A DNA stretch of 64,000 nt, taken from DLKC01 sp002478885 (GTDB lineage Bacteria > Bacteroidota > Bacteroidia > Chitinophagales > Chitinophagaceae). The notes under the pieces were generated by a model. It saw nothing but the letters and a program-made list of their open reading frames with translations, was not told where the DNA came from and made no database searches. Position 1 is the stretch's first letter. The number at the start of each line of letters is the position of its first letter. The stretch covers positions 1,426,001 through 1,490,000 of the forward strand of contig JAXLUI010000001.1 of the NCBI GenBank assembly GCA_046329585.1, read 5' to 3'. Below are positions 35,636 to 44,689 of this stretch, in pieces. Made by a program: the position numbers and the translations under genes.

Positions 35636-36643
35636 TTACTTGAGTACGCTGTATGCCGTTTCAATCAAATCGTCTATATCCTGGTTGCGCATACATTTAA
35701 AATGGCCTTGCGGGCATTTCGCTGTGCCGTAATTACTGCATGGCTGGCAGTTAAGACCTTCAACGAGGAAATTTTTATATGTAAATCCTTTTTCTGTATT
35801 GTTGATTGTTTTCGTTCCGTAGAAAGGTTCAACATCCAGTTTTGGAGAAGTGCCACCCCAGACGGCCAATACTGGTTTATTAAAAGCACAGGCAATGTAT
35901 TGCAAGCCGGTATCGTGAGATATTACCAGCCTGGCGTTGCGAACCAGGTCTGCACTTTGGTTAAGACTAAACATACCGCATGCGTTAAACACTTTTACAG
36001 GAACCTTATCTGCGATCGCCTTTCCTTCAGCAAAATCTTCTTTACCGCCCACAAGTACAATGGGAAAGTTGAGATGTTTACAAAGATCAACAAACGAAGC
36101 AACTGGCAACTTCTTGGTGTAATAAGATGCGCCGATTACGATTGCAACAAATCCAAAACGGTGAGTAAGTGGAATAGCGTCTTCAGCCAACACATCTTTT
36201 TCGTTAATAAAATAATCGAGGCCCTCGCCATCGTCCTTTACACCCAGAGAAGCCACAGCATCGAGGCAACGCATGGTAATATGGCGGCCGGGCATGCGGT
36301 TAATGTGCAATTTCGTTAGCAGGAACTTTTGTATGCTCAGCTTTTTATACGATAACGATTTTGCCTTTAACGAAAACCGCACCATGTAAGAGCGAAAATT
36401 CTTATGAAGGTCTACCACATAATCATATTGCTCTTGTTGTAGTTGTTGCTTAAGCGTTGAAAGATTTTCGTCGTAATAGAAAAATTTATCGATGTATGGA
36501 TTCGCTTCTGTTACAGCTTTCATAGCCTTTTTGGTAAGGAAATGGAGCTGCACACCGGGTATTTGCTTTTTAATGCAACGCATGACCGGCGTAGTGAGTA
36601 CAATATCACCAATCGACGAAAAACGAATAACCAGGATCTTCAT
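35636..36643 (-). CDS. Glycosyltransferase family 9 (heptosyltransferase-like)
   Basis: 335 residues of the GT-B fold. The start MKILVIRFSSIGDIVLTTPV is the GT9 signature, and VDLHKNFRS is the family's second conserved block. The nucleotide-sugar side has ISHDTGLQYIACAFNKPVLAVWG. GT9 enzymes add heptose from ADP-heptose to the LPS inner core, and this one probably acts in lipopolysaccharide or related glycan assembly at the inner face of the membrane. Three Cys near the C-terminus (CQPCSNYGTAKCPQGHFKC) are seen in some members. No other LPS gene is adjacent. Confidence 0.88.
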   Translation of the reverse strand: MKILVIRFSSIGDIVLTTPVMRCIKKQIPGVQLHFLTKKAMKAVTEANPYIDKFFYYDENLSTLKQQLQQEQYDYVVDLHKNFRSYMVRFSLKAKSLSYKKLSIQKFLLTKLHINRMPGRHITMRCLDAVASLGVKDDGEGLDYFINEKDVLAEDAIPLTHRFGFVAIVIGASYYTKKLPVASFVDLCKHLNFPIVLVGGKEDFAEGKAIADKVPVKVFNACGMFSLNQSADLVRNARLVISHDTGLQYIACAFNKPVLAVWGGTSPKLDVEPFYGTKTINNTEKGFTYKNFLVEGLNCQPCSNYGTAKCPQGHFKCMRNQDIDDLIETAYSVLK

Positions 36644-36739
36644 GATGGGTAGACGATATTACCAAGTTATTGTTGAAAATATTCTTATTCACCCGAATGC
36701 AGCCGGGTTGCTTTTATTGCTGCTGCTCATTGAACGAAA

Positions 36740-36763
36740 GTACAAGAGTGCGACGCAACGATG
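36740..36763 (+). repeat. Dispersed repeat, single forward A arm
   Basis: GTACAAGAGTGCGACGCAAC plus GATG, a perfect A arm. It lies between the GT9 gene start and the end of the transporter operon. Confidence 0.75.
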
Positions 36764-36810
36764 ATGATATTTAACCTTATGCAGGTTACAAAATCACTTT
36801 TCCGTTTTTA

Positions 36811-38031
36811 CTACTCTTCAAGATAATTCAGGTCTTTGCTATAAGTTTCTTCTGTAAAGTATAAAGCAACAACAGCGATTAGCATTATAATAATTCCCGT
36901 TATCCAGCCACTGGTTAGATAATCAAAATTAGTTTGCAGCGACGTAAATAACAAGGCTACCAGCGGCAACGATCCACGCACCATATTAGGAACGGTTGTG
37001 GCAACCGTTGCGCGGATATTTGTTCCAAACTGCTCTGCAGCCATTGTAACGAACATAGACCAGAAGCTGGTGCTAAAACCAAGCAATGCACAGGCAAAAT
37101 ACAGCATCGCCGGAGAAGTATTTTGTATGTTAAAAAAGAAGGCGATGCTTAATGCGGTAAGCACGTAATATATATACAAAGATTTTTTCCTGCTTTTGAG
37201 CCACTGGCTTATGAAACCGATAAAAACCCCGCCAAAAGAAATTGCGGCATAACTGTACATAACCGATTTACCCGGGTCGATTATTCCCTGTATGTTCATC
37301 TTAGTCCCGAATTCTTTAGAAAACGTTATAAGAATTCCTATACAATACCATGTAGGCAAGCCAATAAGAATGGCCATTGCATATTTCTTAAACCGCTTGC
37401 GATCGGTGAATAGCATAAAGAAATTACCCTTGGAAACATTTTTACCTTCGATGCTTTTAAACATACCCGATTCGAGCACGCCCACCCTTAATGCGAGCAA
37501 CAAAAATCCCAAACCACCACCGATGAAATAACAGGTTCTCCAATCAAACTCTTCCTTAATAAAAAAGGCTACAACCGCGCCGGTGATACCAAAACCTGCA
37601 ACAACAGAGGTGCCGATGCCTCTTTTATTTTTTGGCAACAACTCAGTAACCAGGGTAATACCTGCGCCAAGTTCGCCGGCAAGACCAATGCCCGAAATAA
37701 ATCTAACCAGAGCGTATTGATCTACCGTTTGTACAAACCCATTCGCAATATTACCAACTGAGTATAAAATGATTGATGCAAATAAGACTTTCAGTCTTCC
37801 TTTTTTATCTCCGAGTACCCCCCAGAAAATGCCGCCAAGCAGCAGGCCGATCATCTGAACATTAATAATGAATAAACCGTCTTTGGCTATCTGTTCATCG
37901 TTTAAGCCGATCGATTTTAAAGAGGGTACGCGGATAATACTGAAGAGCAGGAGATCGTATATGTCTACAAAATAGCCGAGTGCGGCAACAATGACTGGCA
38001 GGCTCAGCACGCCGTATTTACGGTCATTCAT
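36811..38031 (-). CDS. Major facilitator superfamily transporter
   Basis: 406 residues with about 12 transmembrane segments. The loop motif WGVLGDKKGRLKVL between helices 2 and 3 is the MFS signature, and RFISGIGLAGELGAGITLVTELLPKNKRG is the matching helix 4-5 segment, pointing to the sugar or metabolite:proton symporter groups. The substrate is unknown. It is the last of three minus-strand transporter or membrane genes with gaps of 11 and 23 bp, evidently one operon. Confidence 0.88.
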   Translation of the reverse strand: MNDRKYGVLSLPVIVAALGYFVDIYDLLLFSIIRVPSLKSIGLNDEQIAKDGLFIINVQMIGLLLGGIFWGVLGDKKGRLKVLFASIILYSVGNIANGFVQTVDQYALVRFISGIGLAGELGAGITLVTELLPKNKRGIGTSVVAGFGITGAVVAFFIKEEFDWRTCYFIGGGLGFLLLALRVGVLESGMFKSIEGKNVSKGNFFMLFTDRKRFKKYAMAILIGLPTWYCIGILITFSKEFGTKMNIQGIIDPGKSVMYSYAAISFGGVFIGFISQWLKSRKKSLYIYYVLTALSIAFFFNIQNTSPAMLYFACALLGFSTSFWSMFVTMAAEQFGTNIRATVATTVPNMVRGSLPLVALLFTSLQTNFDYLTSGWITGIIIMLIAVVALYFTEETYSKDLNYLEE

Positions 38032-38042
38032 AAAAGCAAGGT

Positions 38043-38732
38043 TTATTTGTTGGTCTTTTTGGCTTTGCTGGTAAATATTTTAAACAATACCGGCGCTGTA
38101 GTAACAAACACAATTCCCAGCACGATGAGTTCGAGATGCTGCTTAAGATCGAAATTGAATTTTTCAATAAAGAGCTTGTCAAGATAATGACCACCGGCAA
38201 GCATTATTGTAACCCAGGCAATACAGCCAATTACATTAAAAAAGGTAAACTTTTTATGATCCATGAGAACAATACCGGCAACAATAGGTGCAAAGGTTCT
38301 GATAAATGGCAGGAACCTCGCAAACACAATAGCACCGCCACCATGTTTTTCATAAAACTCTTTTGCCTGAACGAGGTAGTGATGTTTGAAGAAAAACCGA
38401 TCTTTCCAGCTGAACATGGAAGGCCCGATCTTACGGCCAAACCAATAGCCTGCCACGTTGCCTAAGATACCAGCCACAGCACAAAGCGCGATCACTACAA
38501 GTAAGTTGATAACATCGGGGACTGCGCTGATATCGTATAAATAAGCGGCGAGTTTATTACTGAAAATCCCCGCAACAAAAAGCAGCGAGTCTCCGGGGAA
38601 AAAAAAACCTACCAATAAGCCTGTTTCAGCAAAAATGATGAAAAGTAAAAGCCAAAGCCCTCCATTGTCAATATACCACTGCGGTTGTAACAGTTCGTGC
38701 CAGTTGAATTCTAGTAAGATTTGCAGAAGCAT
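38043..38732 (-). CDS. DedA-family membrane protein
   Basis: 229 residues with about five hydrophobic segments. The DedA/VTT signatures are present: ETGLLVGFFFPGDSLLF near residue 36 and a later FARFLPFIRTFAPIVAG, whose Arg and Pro residues are conserved. Recent work links this family to lipid-carrier and phospholipid flipping; the specific substrate cannot be read here. It lies in an operon between the MFS gene and the dicarboxylate symporter gene. Confidence 0.9.
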   Translation of the reverse strand: MLLQILLEFNWHELLQPQWYIDNGGLWLLLFIIFAETGLLVGFFFPGDSLLFVAGIFSNKLAAYLYDISAVPDVINLLVVIALCAVAGILGNVAGYWFGRKIGPSMFSWKDRFFFKHHYLVQAKEFYEKHGGGAIVFARFLPFIRTFAPIVAGIVLMDHKKFTFFNVIGCIAWVTIMLAGGHYLDKLFIEKFNFDLKQHLELIVLGIVFVTTAPVLFKIFTSKAKKTNK

Positions 38733-38755
38733 GAATAATGATTATGTTTTATAAT

Positions 38756-39991
38756 TTATACATCAAGTGACTTCTCCCATTTGCTTACCACGCTGGTGGC
38801 AAGGCCATTGCCCAACACGTTGGTCATGCTGCGAAACATATCGCAGAAGTGATCGATTGGTAATATCAATGCCACGCCTTCGGGCGGAATATGGAACATG
38901 CTACAAGTTGCCAGCACAACTACAAGCGACGCTCTGGGAACTCCTGCTATTCCTTTGCTTGTCAGCATTAATACAAGCAGCATAGTCAATTGTGTACCCA
39001 AATCAAGTTGAATACCGTAGGCCTGTGCAATAGCAATACTTGCGAAAGTCATGTACATCATACTTCCATCAAGATTAAATGAATAGCCCAGTGGAAGAAT
39101 AAAAGAAACAATCTTGTCTTTACAACCAAATTTTTCCAGTTCCTCTGTCAATTTTGGAAACACAGCCTCGCTGCTTGTTGTTGTAAAAGCGATAAGTAAA
39201 GGTTGAGAAAGGTGCTTTAAAAGCACAGGTGTTTTTTTTCGCAAAATAAGATATCCCACAAATACTAAAACAACCCACAATAAAGCGATGCCAAGCAAAA
39301 AAGAGAAAAAGTATTTTGTGTAAAAAATAAAAATGCTGAAGCCGTTTACAGCAATAACAGCGGCAATAGCTCCAAAAACACCAATGGGTGCAAACTTCAT
39401 TACGTAACCAACCATTTTCAGGATAATGTGCGAGGCAATATCCAAAGCCTTAATCAGCGGTTTTGCATAATCCCCCATTGCTGCCGTTGCCACACCAAAG
39501 AAAATAGAGAATATAACAATTTGTAGTATCTCATTATTTGCCATCGCCTCCACGAGGCTTTTCGGGAAAACATGTTCAATAAAATTCTGAAGCGTAAACG
39601 ACTGCGTTTTGCCTGCAAGGTCTTTTACGCTGTCGGCGCTTGCGTTAGCGAGATCAATGCCTACACCTGGCTTCAACAGGTTCACCAACAGCATCCCGAG
39701 TAGCAGGCTGGTAATGGATGCTGATAAAAACCAAACCATTGCCTTACCGCCAACGCGGCCAACCGTTTTAAGATCTCCGAGTTTGGCAATGCCCACAACA
39801 AGCGTGCAGAAAACGAGTGGTGCAATAATCATTTGCACAAGCCTCAGGAAAATAGTGGTGAGGAGTTTAATATCGGTGGCAAAACTATTCCTGCTCTCCG
39901 ATGAAGCCGAAACGAAAACAATATAACCAACAAGTCCGCCGGTCAGCATTGCAATCATTATGTAAAGAGTAAGCTTGTTGGTAGACTTCAT
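38756..39991 (-). CDS. Dicarboxylate/amino acid:cation symporter (DAACS family)
   Basis: 411 residues with eight or so transmembrane segments and two re-entrant loops. The family motifs are seen: TTTSSEAVFP (HP1 tip), PLGYSFNLDGSMMY (TM7), TSKGIAGVPRAS (HP2) and DHFCDMFRSMTNVLGN (TM8, whose Arg favours C4-dicarboxylates or acidic amino acids). It imports glutamate, aspartate or C4-dicarboxylates with protons or Na+. It is the first gene of the three-gene operon. Confidence 0.92.
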   Translation of the reverse strand: MKSTNKLTLYIMIAMLTGGLVGYIVFVSASSESRNSFATDIKLLTTIFLRLVQMIIAPLVFCTLVVGIAKLGDLKTVGRVGGKAMVWFLSASITSLLLGMLLVNLLKPGVGIDLANASADSVKDLAGKTQSFTLQNFIEHVFPKSLVEAMANNEILQIVIFSIFFGVATAAMGDYAKPLIKALDIASHIILKMVGYVMKFAPIGVFGAIAAVIAVNGFSIFIFYTKYFFSFLLGIALLWVVLVFVGYLILRKKTPVLLKHLSQPLLIAFTTTSSEAVFPKLTEELEKFGCKDKIVSFILPLGYSFNLDGSMMYMTFASIAIAQAYGIQLDLGTQLTMLLVLMLTSKGIAGVPRASLVVVLATCSMFHIPPEGVALILPIDHFCDMFRSMTNVLGNGLATSVVSKWEKSLDV

Positions 39992-40131
39992 TTAAACTGT
40001 TATAAACACGCAATATAGCATTTATAAGATTACAGCGACCAGGCATTAAACGTTTATAAAAGAATTCATTTGGTACAAAAAGAAATCCTTATTTTGCCAG
40101 CTACATATTTCCCAATATTAACCAACTGTAT

Positions 40132-41619
40132 ATGAGTATAACAAGAAAAAAATCGCTTTCCACATTGCTGGCGCAAGCCGGAGATTCTGAGAAGGGACTT
40201 AAGCGCACACTGGGTGCAGGCAGCCTTGTCGCTTTAGGAATTGGTGCTATTATCGGTGCCGGGTTATTTGTGAGAACAGCACTTGCGGCAGGTCAACATG
40301 CCGGGCCCGCAGTAACAGTTTCATTCATTATTGCTGCGATTGGCTGCGCATTTGCAGGCCTTTGTTATGCGGAGTTCGCATCCATTATTCCTATCGCGGG
40401 CAGTGCTTACACTTACGCTTATGCTACAATGGGGGAAATTGTTGCATGGATAATCGGCTGGGCATTGATACTTGAATATGCACTTGGGGCCGCTACGGTT
40501 TCTATTTCATGGAGCGAATATTTAAACAAACTGTTGGGAGGCAGTATTCCATATGAATGGAGCCACTCGCCTTTTGAAAGTCTGAAAGATGATGTAACCG
40601 GCGTTATGCATCATGGCATTATGAATGCACCGGCTCTCTTAATATTACTCATTCTTTCATTGCTGCTCATTAAAGGCACCAAAGAATCCGCATCCGTAAA
40701 CGCAGTAATCGTTACCATAAAAGTTGCCATTGTACTGGTATTTATCGCGATAGGCTGGGGCTATATCAATCCTGCCAACCACACACCGTACTTAATTCCG
40801 GCAGATGCAAAACCCGCTTTACAGCCAGATGGCTCCCTGTATTCTTATGCAGACTTTTTTAAGCACGGATGGGGGGGCGTACTAACCGGCGCCGGAATCG
40901 TATTTTTTGCCTTCATTGGCTTTGACGCCGTTTCTACGGCTGCACAGGAAGCAAAAAATCCAAAGAAAGATATGCCGCTTGGTATTCTTGGCTCCCTTGT
41001 AGTTTGTACCATTCTATATATTTTGTTCTCGTATGTACTCACAGGCGTAGCACCTTATACCGATTTTATTAAAGCCGGCAAAGAGGCTTCAGTTGCCTAT
41101 GCAATAGAAACTTATATGCATGGTTACCATTGGCTTGCAACGTTGGTTACCATCGCCATTCTTGCAGGCTTTTCATCAGTGATACTGGTAATGCTCATGG
41201 GCCAGTCAAGGGTCTTTTATACAATGTCAACAGACGGATTGTTACCAAAAATTTTCTCAGATCTTCATCCAAAATTCCGTACACCGTATAAGAGCAACCT
41301 GGTTTTATTTGTTTTTGTTGGTTTGTTTGCCGGTTTCGTTCCGGGAACAGTGGCTGGCGATCTAACTTCTATAGGAACCCTCTTTGCTTTTGTACTTGTT
41401 TGTTTGGGCGTTTGGATCTTGCGCAGAAAAGATCCGGCGTTACACAGACCTTTTAAAACACCGTTGGTTCCATTGGTTCCAATACTTGGTATGGTCGTTT
41501 GCACCGCAATGATCGTGAGCCTTCCCAACGAAACACTCATAAGTGCATTGGTGTGGATGCTGATCGGTCTTATGGTTTATTTCGGATACAGTAAAAACAA
41601 CAGTAAACTGAAGGCCTAA
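40132..41619 (+). CDS. APC-family amino acid permease
   Basis: 495 residues with 12 or more transmembrane helices. The first helix, IGAIIGAGLFVRTA, has the unwound glycine motif that binds the amino-acid backbone. FFAFIGFDAVSTAAQEAKNPKKDMP is helix 6 plus its conserved loop, as in the cationic amino acid transporter (YfnA/CAT-like) group. The substrate is probably a cationic or neutral amino acid. It is a single gene with a terminator 25 bp downstream. Confidence 0.92.
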   Translation: MSITRKKSLSTLLAQAGDSEKGLKRTLGAGSLVALGIGAIIGAGLFVRTALAAGQHAGPAVTVSFIIAAIGCAFAGLCYAEFASIIPIAGSAYTYAYATMGEIVAWIIGWALILEYALGAATVSISWSEYLNKLLGGSIPYEWSHSPFESLKDDVTGVMHHGIMNAPALLILLILSLLLIKGTKESASVNAVIVTIKVAIVLVFIAIGWGYINPANHTPYLIPADAKPALQPDGSLYSYADFFKHGWGGVLTGAGIVFFAFIGFDAVSTAAQEAKNPKKDMPLGILGSLVVCTILYILFSYVLTGVAPYTDFIKAGKEASVAYAIETYMHGYHWLATLVTIAILAGFSSVILVMLMGQSRVFYTMSTDGLLPKIFSDLHPKFRTPYKSNLVLFVFVGLFAGFVPGTVAGDLTSIGTLFAFVLVCLGVWILRRKDPALHRPFKTPLVPLVPILGMVVCTAMIVSLPNETLISALVWMLIGLMVYFGYSKNNSKLKA

Positions 41620-41643
41620 AAGTTCAACATAAAATAAATTAAG

Positions 41644-41665
41644 ACCCCGTTCGCCGGGGTTTTTT
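41644..41665 (+). terminator. Terminator of the amino acid permease gene
   Basis: ACCCCG (41644-41649) pairs with CGGGGT (41655-41660) and is followed by a run of T. Confidence 0.88.
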
Positions 41666-41693
41666 GTTGTACAAAATTGAAAACCTAAATTTG
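41663..41693 (+). promoter_or_regulatory. Promoter upstream of yebC
   Basis: A -33 box TTTG (41663-41666), a 19-bp gap, and a -7 box TAAATTTG (41686-41693) fit the Bacteroidota consensus fully. Transcription would start near 41700, before the composite repeat that follows. Confidence 0.7.
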
Positions 41694-41720
41694 CCAGCTC
41701 AAAAAACAATCAGTTCTTTT

Positions 41721-41945
41721 TAGTACCGGCTTTTGTTTTTCATGGCATCACCTGTTGTGTCACTCACTTGTACCGTCGAAGCTGTGGGCATCAACCATAT
41801 ACTTTGGGTTAATAAAACCGAAATATAAGATCGGCGAACAGGTTTAGATAGTGCCGTTAAAAGCTCATAGTTGTTCGATCTGTACAAGGGTGCGACGCAA
41901 GTAAAGCTGATCGCAGAACAAACGGCCGGTGTCAAAAGAAAAAAT
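41721..41945. repeat. Dispersed repeat, composite of reverse B and forward A arms, in the yebC leader
   Basis: Reverse B arm GTTGTGTCACTCACTTGTAC at 41754-41773, forward A arm GTACAAGGGTGCGACGCAA at 41882-41900, outer tails TAGTACCGGC (41721-41730) and GGCCGGTGTCAAAA. It lies wholly between the promoter and the yebC start, so it is predicted to be transcribed in the 5' UTR. Confidence 0.8.
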
Positions 41946-41955
41946 AAATCATCTT

Positions 41956-42678
41956 ATGGGAAGGATATTTGAAGTTAGAAAAGCCACCATGTTTGCCCGC
42001 TGGGACAGGATGGCGAAACAGTTTACCCGTATAGGAAAAGAAATAGTAATTGCCGTAAAAGCCGGCGGCCCCGACCCAGCCACGAACCCGGCATTGCGCC
42101 GCTGCTACCAGAATGCCCGTAGCGTTGGTATGCCAAAAGACCGCGTGGAAGCAGCCATTAAAAGAGCCCAGGGTAAAGACACGGCCAATTATGAAGAAAT
42201 TCTGTATGAAGGCTACGCACCCCACGGTGTTGCGTTGCTGGTAGAAACTGCAACCGATAACCATGTGCGCACGGTAGCCAATGTAAAAAGTCATTTTAAT
42301 AAGGGCGGTGGCGCACTCGGTAACAGCGGCAGCGTTAGCTTCCAGTTTAAAAAGATGGGAGTGTTTAAGTTAAAACCAGAAGGCCTGAATACCGATGACC
42401 TTGAACTGGAATTGATAGATCATGGTTTAGATGAACTCGGCGAAAGCACCGGCGAAAATGATGAAACCATACTGGTATTGCGTTGCGCCTTCACTGACTT
42501 TGGCAGCCTCCAAAAGGCGCTGGAGGAAAAAAACATTACTCCGCTGAGTGCCGAACTTGAATGGATACCAACAACCACCGTCCCCGTTAGTGATGAACAA
42601 GCTGAAGATGTTTCCAAATTAATCGAAAGGCTTGAGCAAGATGAAGATGTGAACAAAGTGTTTCATAACATGGGGTAA
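41956..42678 (+). CDS. YebC/PmpR-family protein (translation factor/regulator)
   Basis: 240 residues from the ATG at 41956. The longer frame starts with a GTG inside the repeat tail, and Bacteroidota YebC proteins begin MGRIFEVRK, so the ATG is chosen. ALRRCYQNARSVGMPKDRVEAAIKRA and the central GNSGSVSFQFKKMG are family signatures. The family was annotated as a transcription regulator; recent work shows that members relieve ribosome stalling at proline tracts. The leader holds a 225-bp composite repeat. Confidence 0.92.
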   Translation: MGRIFEVRKATMFARWDRMAKQFTRIGKEIVIAVKAGGPDPATNPALRRCYQNARSVGMPKDRVEAAIKRAQGKDTANYEEILYEGYAPHGVALLVETATDNHVRTVANVKSHFNKGGGALGNSGSVSFQFKKMGVFKLKPEGLNTDDLELELIDHGLDELGESTGENDETILVLRCAFTDFGSLQKALEEKNITPLSAELEWIPTTTVPVSDEQAEDVSKLIERLEQDEDVNKVFHNMG

Positions 42679-42703
42679 TTGCGCTTGCCGGCCTACAAGT
42701 GGT

Positions 42704-42735
42704 AAAGAGGTTGATTTAACGATCAACCTCTTTTG
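42704..42735 (+). terminator. Terminator of yebC
   Basis: AAAGAGGTTGAT (42704-42715) pairs with ATCAACCTCTTT (42722-42733) around a 6-nt loop. A short T run follows. Confidence 0.88.
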
Positions 42736-42755
42736 TTTACACGTAATTTTGCCGA

Positions 42756-43196
42756 ATGTTTGGAATAGATCATCCTGTTGTGTTATTCGATGGCGTGTGC
42801 AATCTCTGCAGCAGCAGTGTGCAGTTCGTTATTAAGCATGACCCCAAAAAACAATTCCGGTTTGCTTCTTTGCAAAGCGATTTTGGACAGCATGTGATGG
42901 AACATTTCAATCTGCCTGCAAACGAGTTCAACTCTTTTATTTTACTTGAAAATGAAAGGATCTATACCAAATCGACAGGTGCTTTGAGGCTTAGCAGAAA
43001 GCTGAATGGCCTTTGGCCCACCTTGTATGGATTTATGATTGTACCGGCATTTATAAGAGATGCGGTATATAGTTATGTTGCAAAGAACCGTTACAGATGG
43101 TTTGGTAAAAAAGAAGCCTGCTGGTTGCCAACACCCGAACTGAAAGGTTTATTTCTCGACAATTTAACCGTAGCGGAAAATGCCGCTAAGCAATAA
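42756..43196 (+). CDS. DCC-family thiol-disulfide oxidoreductase (DUF393)
   Basis: 146 residues. The family's defining DxxCxxC is DGVCNLC near residue 13. The following IKHDPKKQFRFASLQSDFGQ and GALRLSRKLNGLWP ... IPAFIRDAVYSYVAKNRYRWFGKK match the DCC family throughout. It is a predicted thioredoxin-like redox protein; physiological partners are unknown. A -7 box TAATTTTG lies just before the start. The 3' end overlaps the convergent ispH by 11 bp. Confidence 0.88.
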   Translation: MFGIDHPVVLFDGVCNLCSSSVQFVIKHDPKKQFRFASLQSDFGQHVMEHFNLPANEFNSFILLENERIYTKSTGALRLSRKLNGLWPTLYGFMIVPAFIRDAVYSYVAKNRYRWFGKKEACWLPTPELKGLFLDNLTVAENAAKQ

Positions 43197-44415
43197 AGCT
43201 TGCTGTTATCGTATCAAGCCTGTCGGCCGCATCGTAAAAAGAAGCCAGTTTTTTTATAACATCTTCTACGAGTGCATCGGGACAACTGGCGCCACTCGTT
43301 ACCAATATGCGTACCGGGCTGTTTTCGGGGAGATAGCCAGTTGTAAGTTTTTCTTCTTTTGTCCGCCAGTCTGCGTGCAATATTTCTTTTGCTGAAAGAA
43401 TTTTCTCCGCACTATTCACAAAAAAAGACGAAAGTTTTTTCTCGCACAATTCAACGAGGTGAGATGTATTACTGCTATTATACCCTCCAACAATAATCGC
43501 AAGGTCAGCATCGGTTTGTAACATACCGGTTACCGCAGTTTGGTTATCGTTAGTAGCGTAGCAAAGTGTATCTCTTGTGTCGGCAAAACGCTCACCAATG
43601 TTTGCATCAGTTAACCCGTAATGTGATTTAAGTGTTTGCTTTAAATAATCAGAAATGGCCTGCGTATCCGTTGCCAGTTGTGTGGTTTGATTGACCACGC
43701 CAAACCGTTGCAGGTCTTTGGTTACATCAAAACCATCTGAATAACGACCTTTAAATGCGGAATAAAAATCGCTTCCGGGCTTCTCTCCGGTAATATATTT
43801 TGCCAGTTCGACAGTTTCATCGATATCGTTTACCACAACCGATGGCGTATGCGATGAGGCATGCGAAAACGTAGCTCTTGTTTCTTCGTGCTTTGGCTTG
43901 CCATGAATCACAATGCTGTAACCTTTCTGTGCAATTTGTTCGCTTCGGTTCCAGACTTTTTCAACAAACGGGCAGGTTGTATTATATTTTTCTGTTTGAA
44001 TACCTTTCTTATTCAGGAGCGCTTCAATTTCAAGCGTGGTACCAAAAGCGGGTATAAGCACTACATCATCACTTTTGAGTGAATCGAAGGGAACAATTTG
44101 CTTGCCATAGGTGTCCTGCAAAAATGAAACGCCACGTTCGATAAGGTCGGCGTTCACTTGCGGATTGTGAATCATTTCACTTAGCAGAAAAATTCTTTTG
44201 CCCGGATTTTCCTCGATTGTTCTGAACGCAATTTCAATGGCATTTTCAACGCCATAACAAAAACCAAAATGGCGTGCAAGATAAATTTGCAGGTTGCCAA
44301 AATCGAGCAGGGTTGGCCGAAAGTCTTTCTTAAGTTTATCCTGCTGTTTACGCATGGTCTTAACCGCGCTAATAAGTTTACTCCTGTAAATATTTGGAAC
44401 TTCAAACTGCTTCAT
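43186..44415 (-). CDS. ispH: 4-hydroxy-3-methylbut-2-enyl diphosphate reductase (IspH), long form
   Basis: 409 residues, the long type known from Bacteroidota, cyanobacteria and plants rather than the ~315-residue proteobacterial form. The three Cys of the 4Fe-4S cluster are Cys53 (HFGFCYGVENA), Cys148 (NTTCPFVEKVW) and Cys378 (SGASCPDALVE). HGKPKHEETRAT carries a conserved His. It performs the last step of the MEP pathway, giving IPP and DMAPP. The 3' end overlaps the DCC gene by 11 bp in convergent orientation. Confidence 0.94.
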   Translation of the reverse strand: MKQFEVPNIYRSKLISAVKTMRKQQDKLKKDFRPTLLDFGNLQIYLARHFGFCYGVENAIEIAFRTIEENPGKRIFLLSEMIHNPQVNADLIERGVSFLQDTYGKQIVPFDSLKSDDVVLIPAFGTTLEIEALLNKKGIQTEKYNTTCPFVEKVWNRSEQIAQKGYSIVIHGKPKHEETRATFSHASSHTPSVVVNDIDETVELAKYITGEKPGSDFYSAFKGRYSDGFDVTKDLQRFGVVNQTTQLATDTQAISDYLKQTLKSHYGLTDANIGERFADTRDTLCYATNDNQTAVTGMLQTDADLAIIVGGYNSSNTSHLVELCEKKLSSFFVNSAEKILSAKEILHADWRTKEEKLTTGYLPENSPVRILVTSGASCPDALVEDVIKKLASFYDAADRLDTITASFIA

Positions 44416-44436
44416 TCATTTCGTTTTATTTTTTTG

Positions 44437-44667
44437 TTGACACCGGCCGTTGATTTTCGTGGCGGCTTCATTTGCGTCGCACTCTTGTACGCTATCGCTT
44501 TGTGCAGCTTCTGTTTTAAAACGCAAAACGGTGGCACACGTATACAACAGCGGCGAAGGTAAGAAAGTTGCATGCAACGGCATTTGCCTGTCGACATATT
44601 AACCGGAACCCTGAACTGAGCGTAGCAACGATGCTGCCATGAAATACCGGCGTCGGTAACATAAAAT
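44437..44667. repeat. Dispersed repeat, composite of reverse A and forward C-like arms
   Basis: Reverse A arm TTGCGTCGCACTCTTGTAC at 44472-44490 and a degenerate forward C arm TGAGCGTAGCAACGATG at 44617-44633, then CTGCCATGAAATACCGG and a CATAAAA end. It fills the gap between divergent ispH and the DUF5995 gene, so both promoters must lie in or at its ends. Confidence 0.75.
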
Positions 44668-44689
44668 TTATTCTTGAAAGCCATTTGAA

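Noticed and set aside
9528..38031. cobA and the MFS gene products both begin MNDRKYG
   Set aside because: The nucleotide sequences differ at synonymous positions and the proteins are unrelated; treated as coincidence.
44437..44667. CRISPR or tRNA-like structure in the repeat-filled gap
   Set aside because: There are only two inverted arms with no regularly spaced direct repeats, and no tRNA T-loop or anticodon arm.
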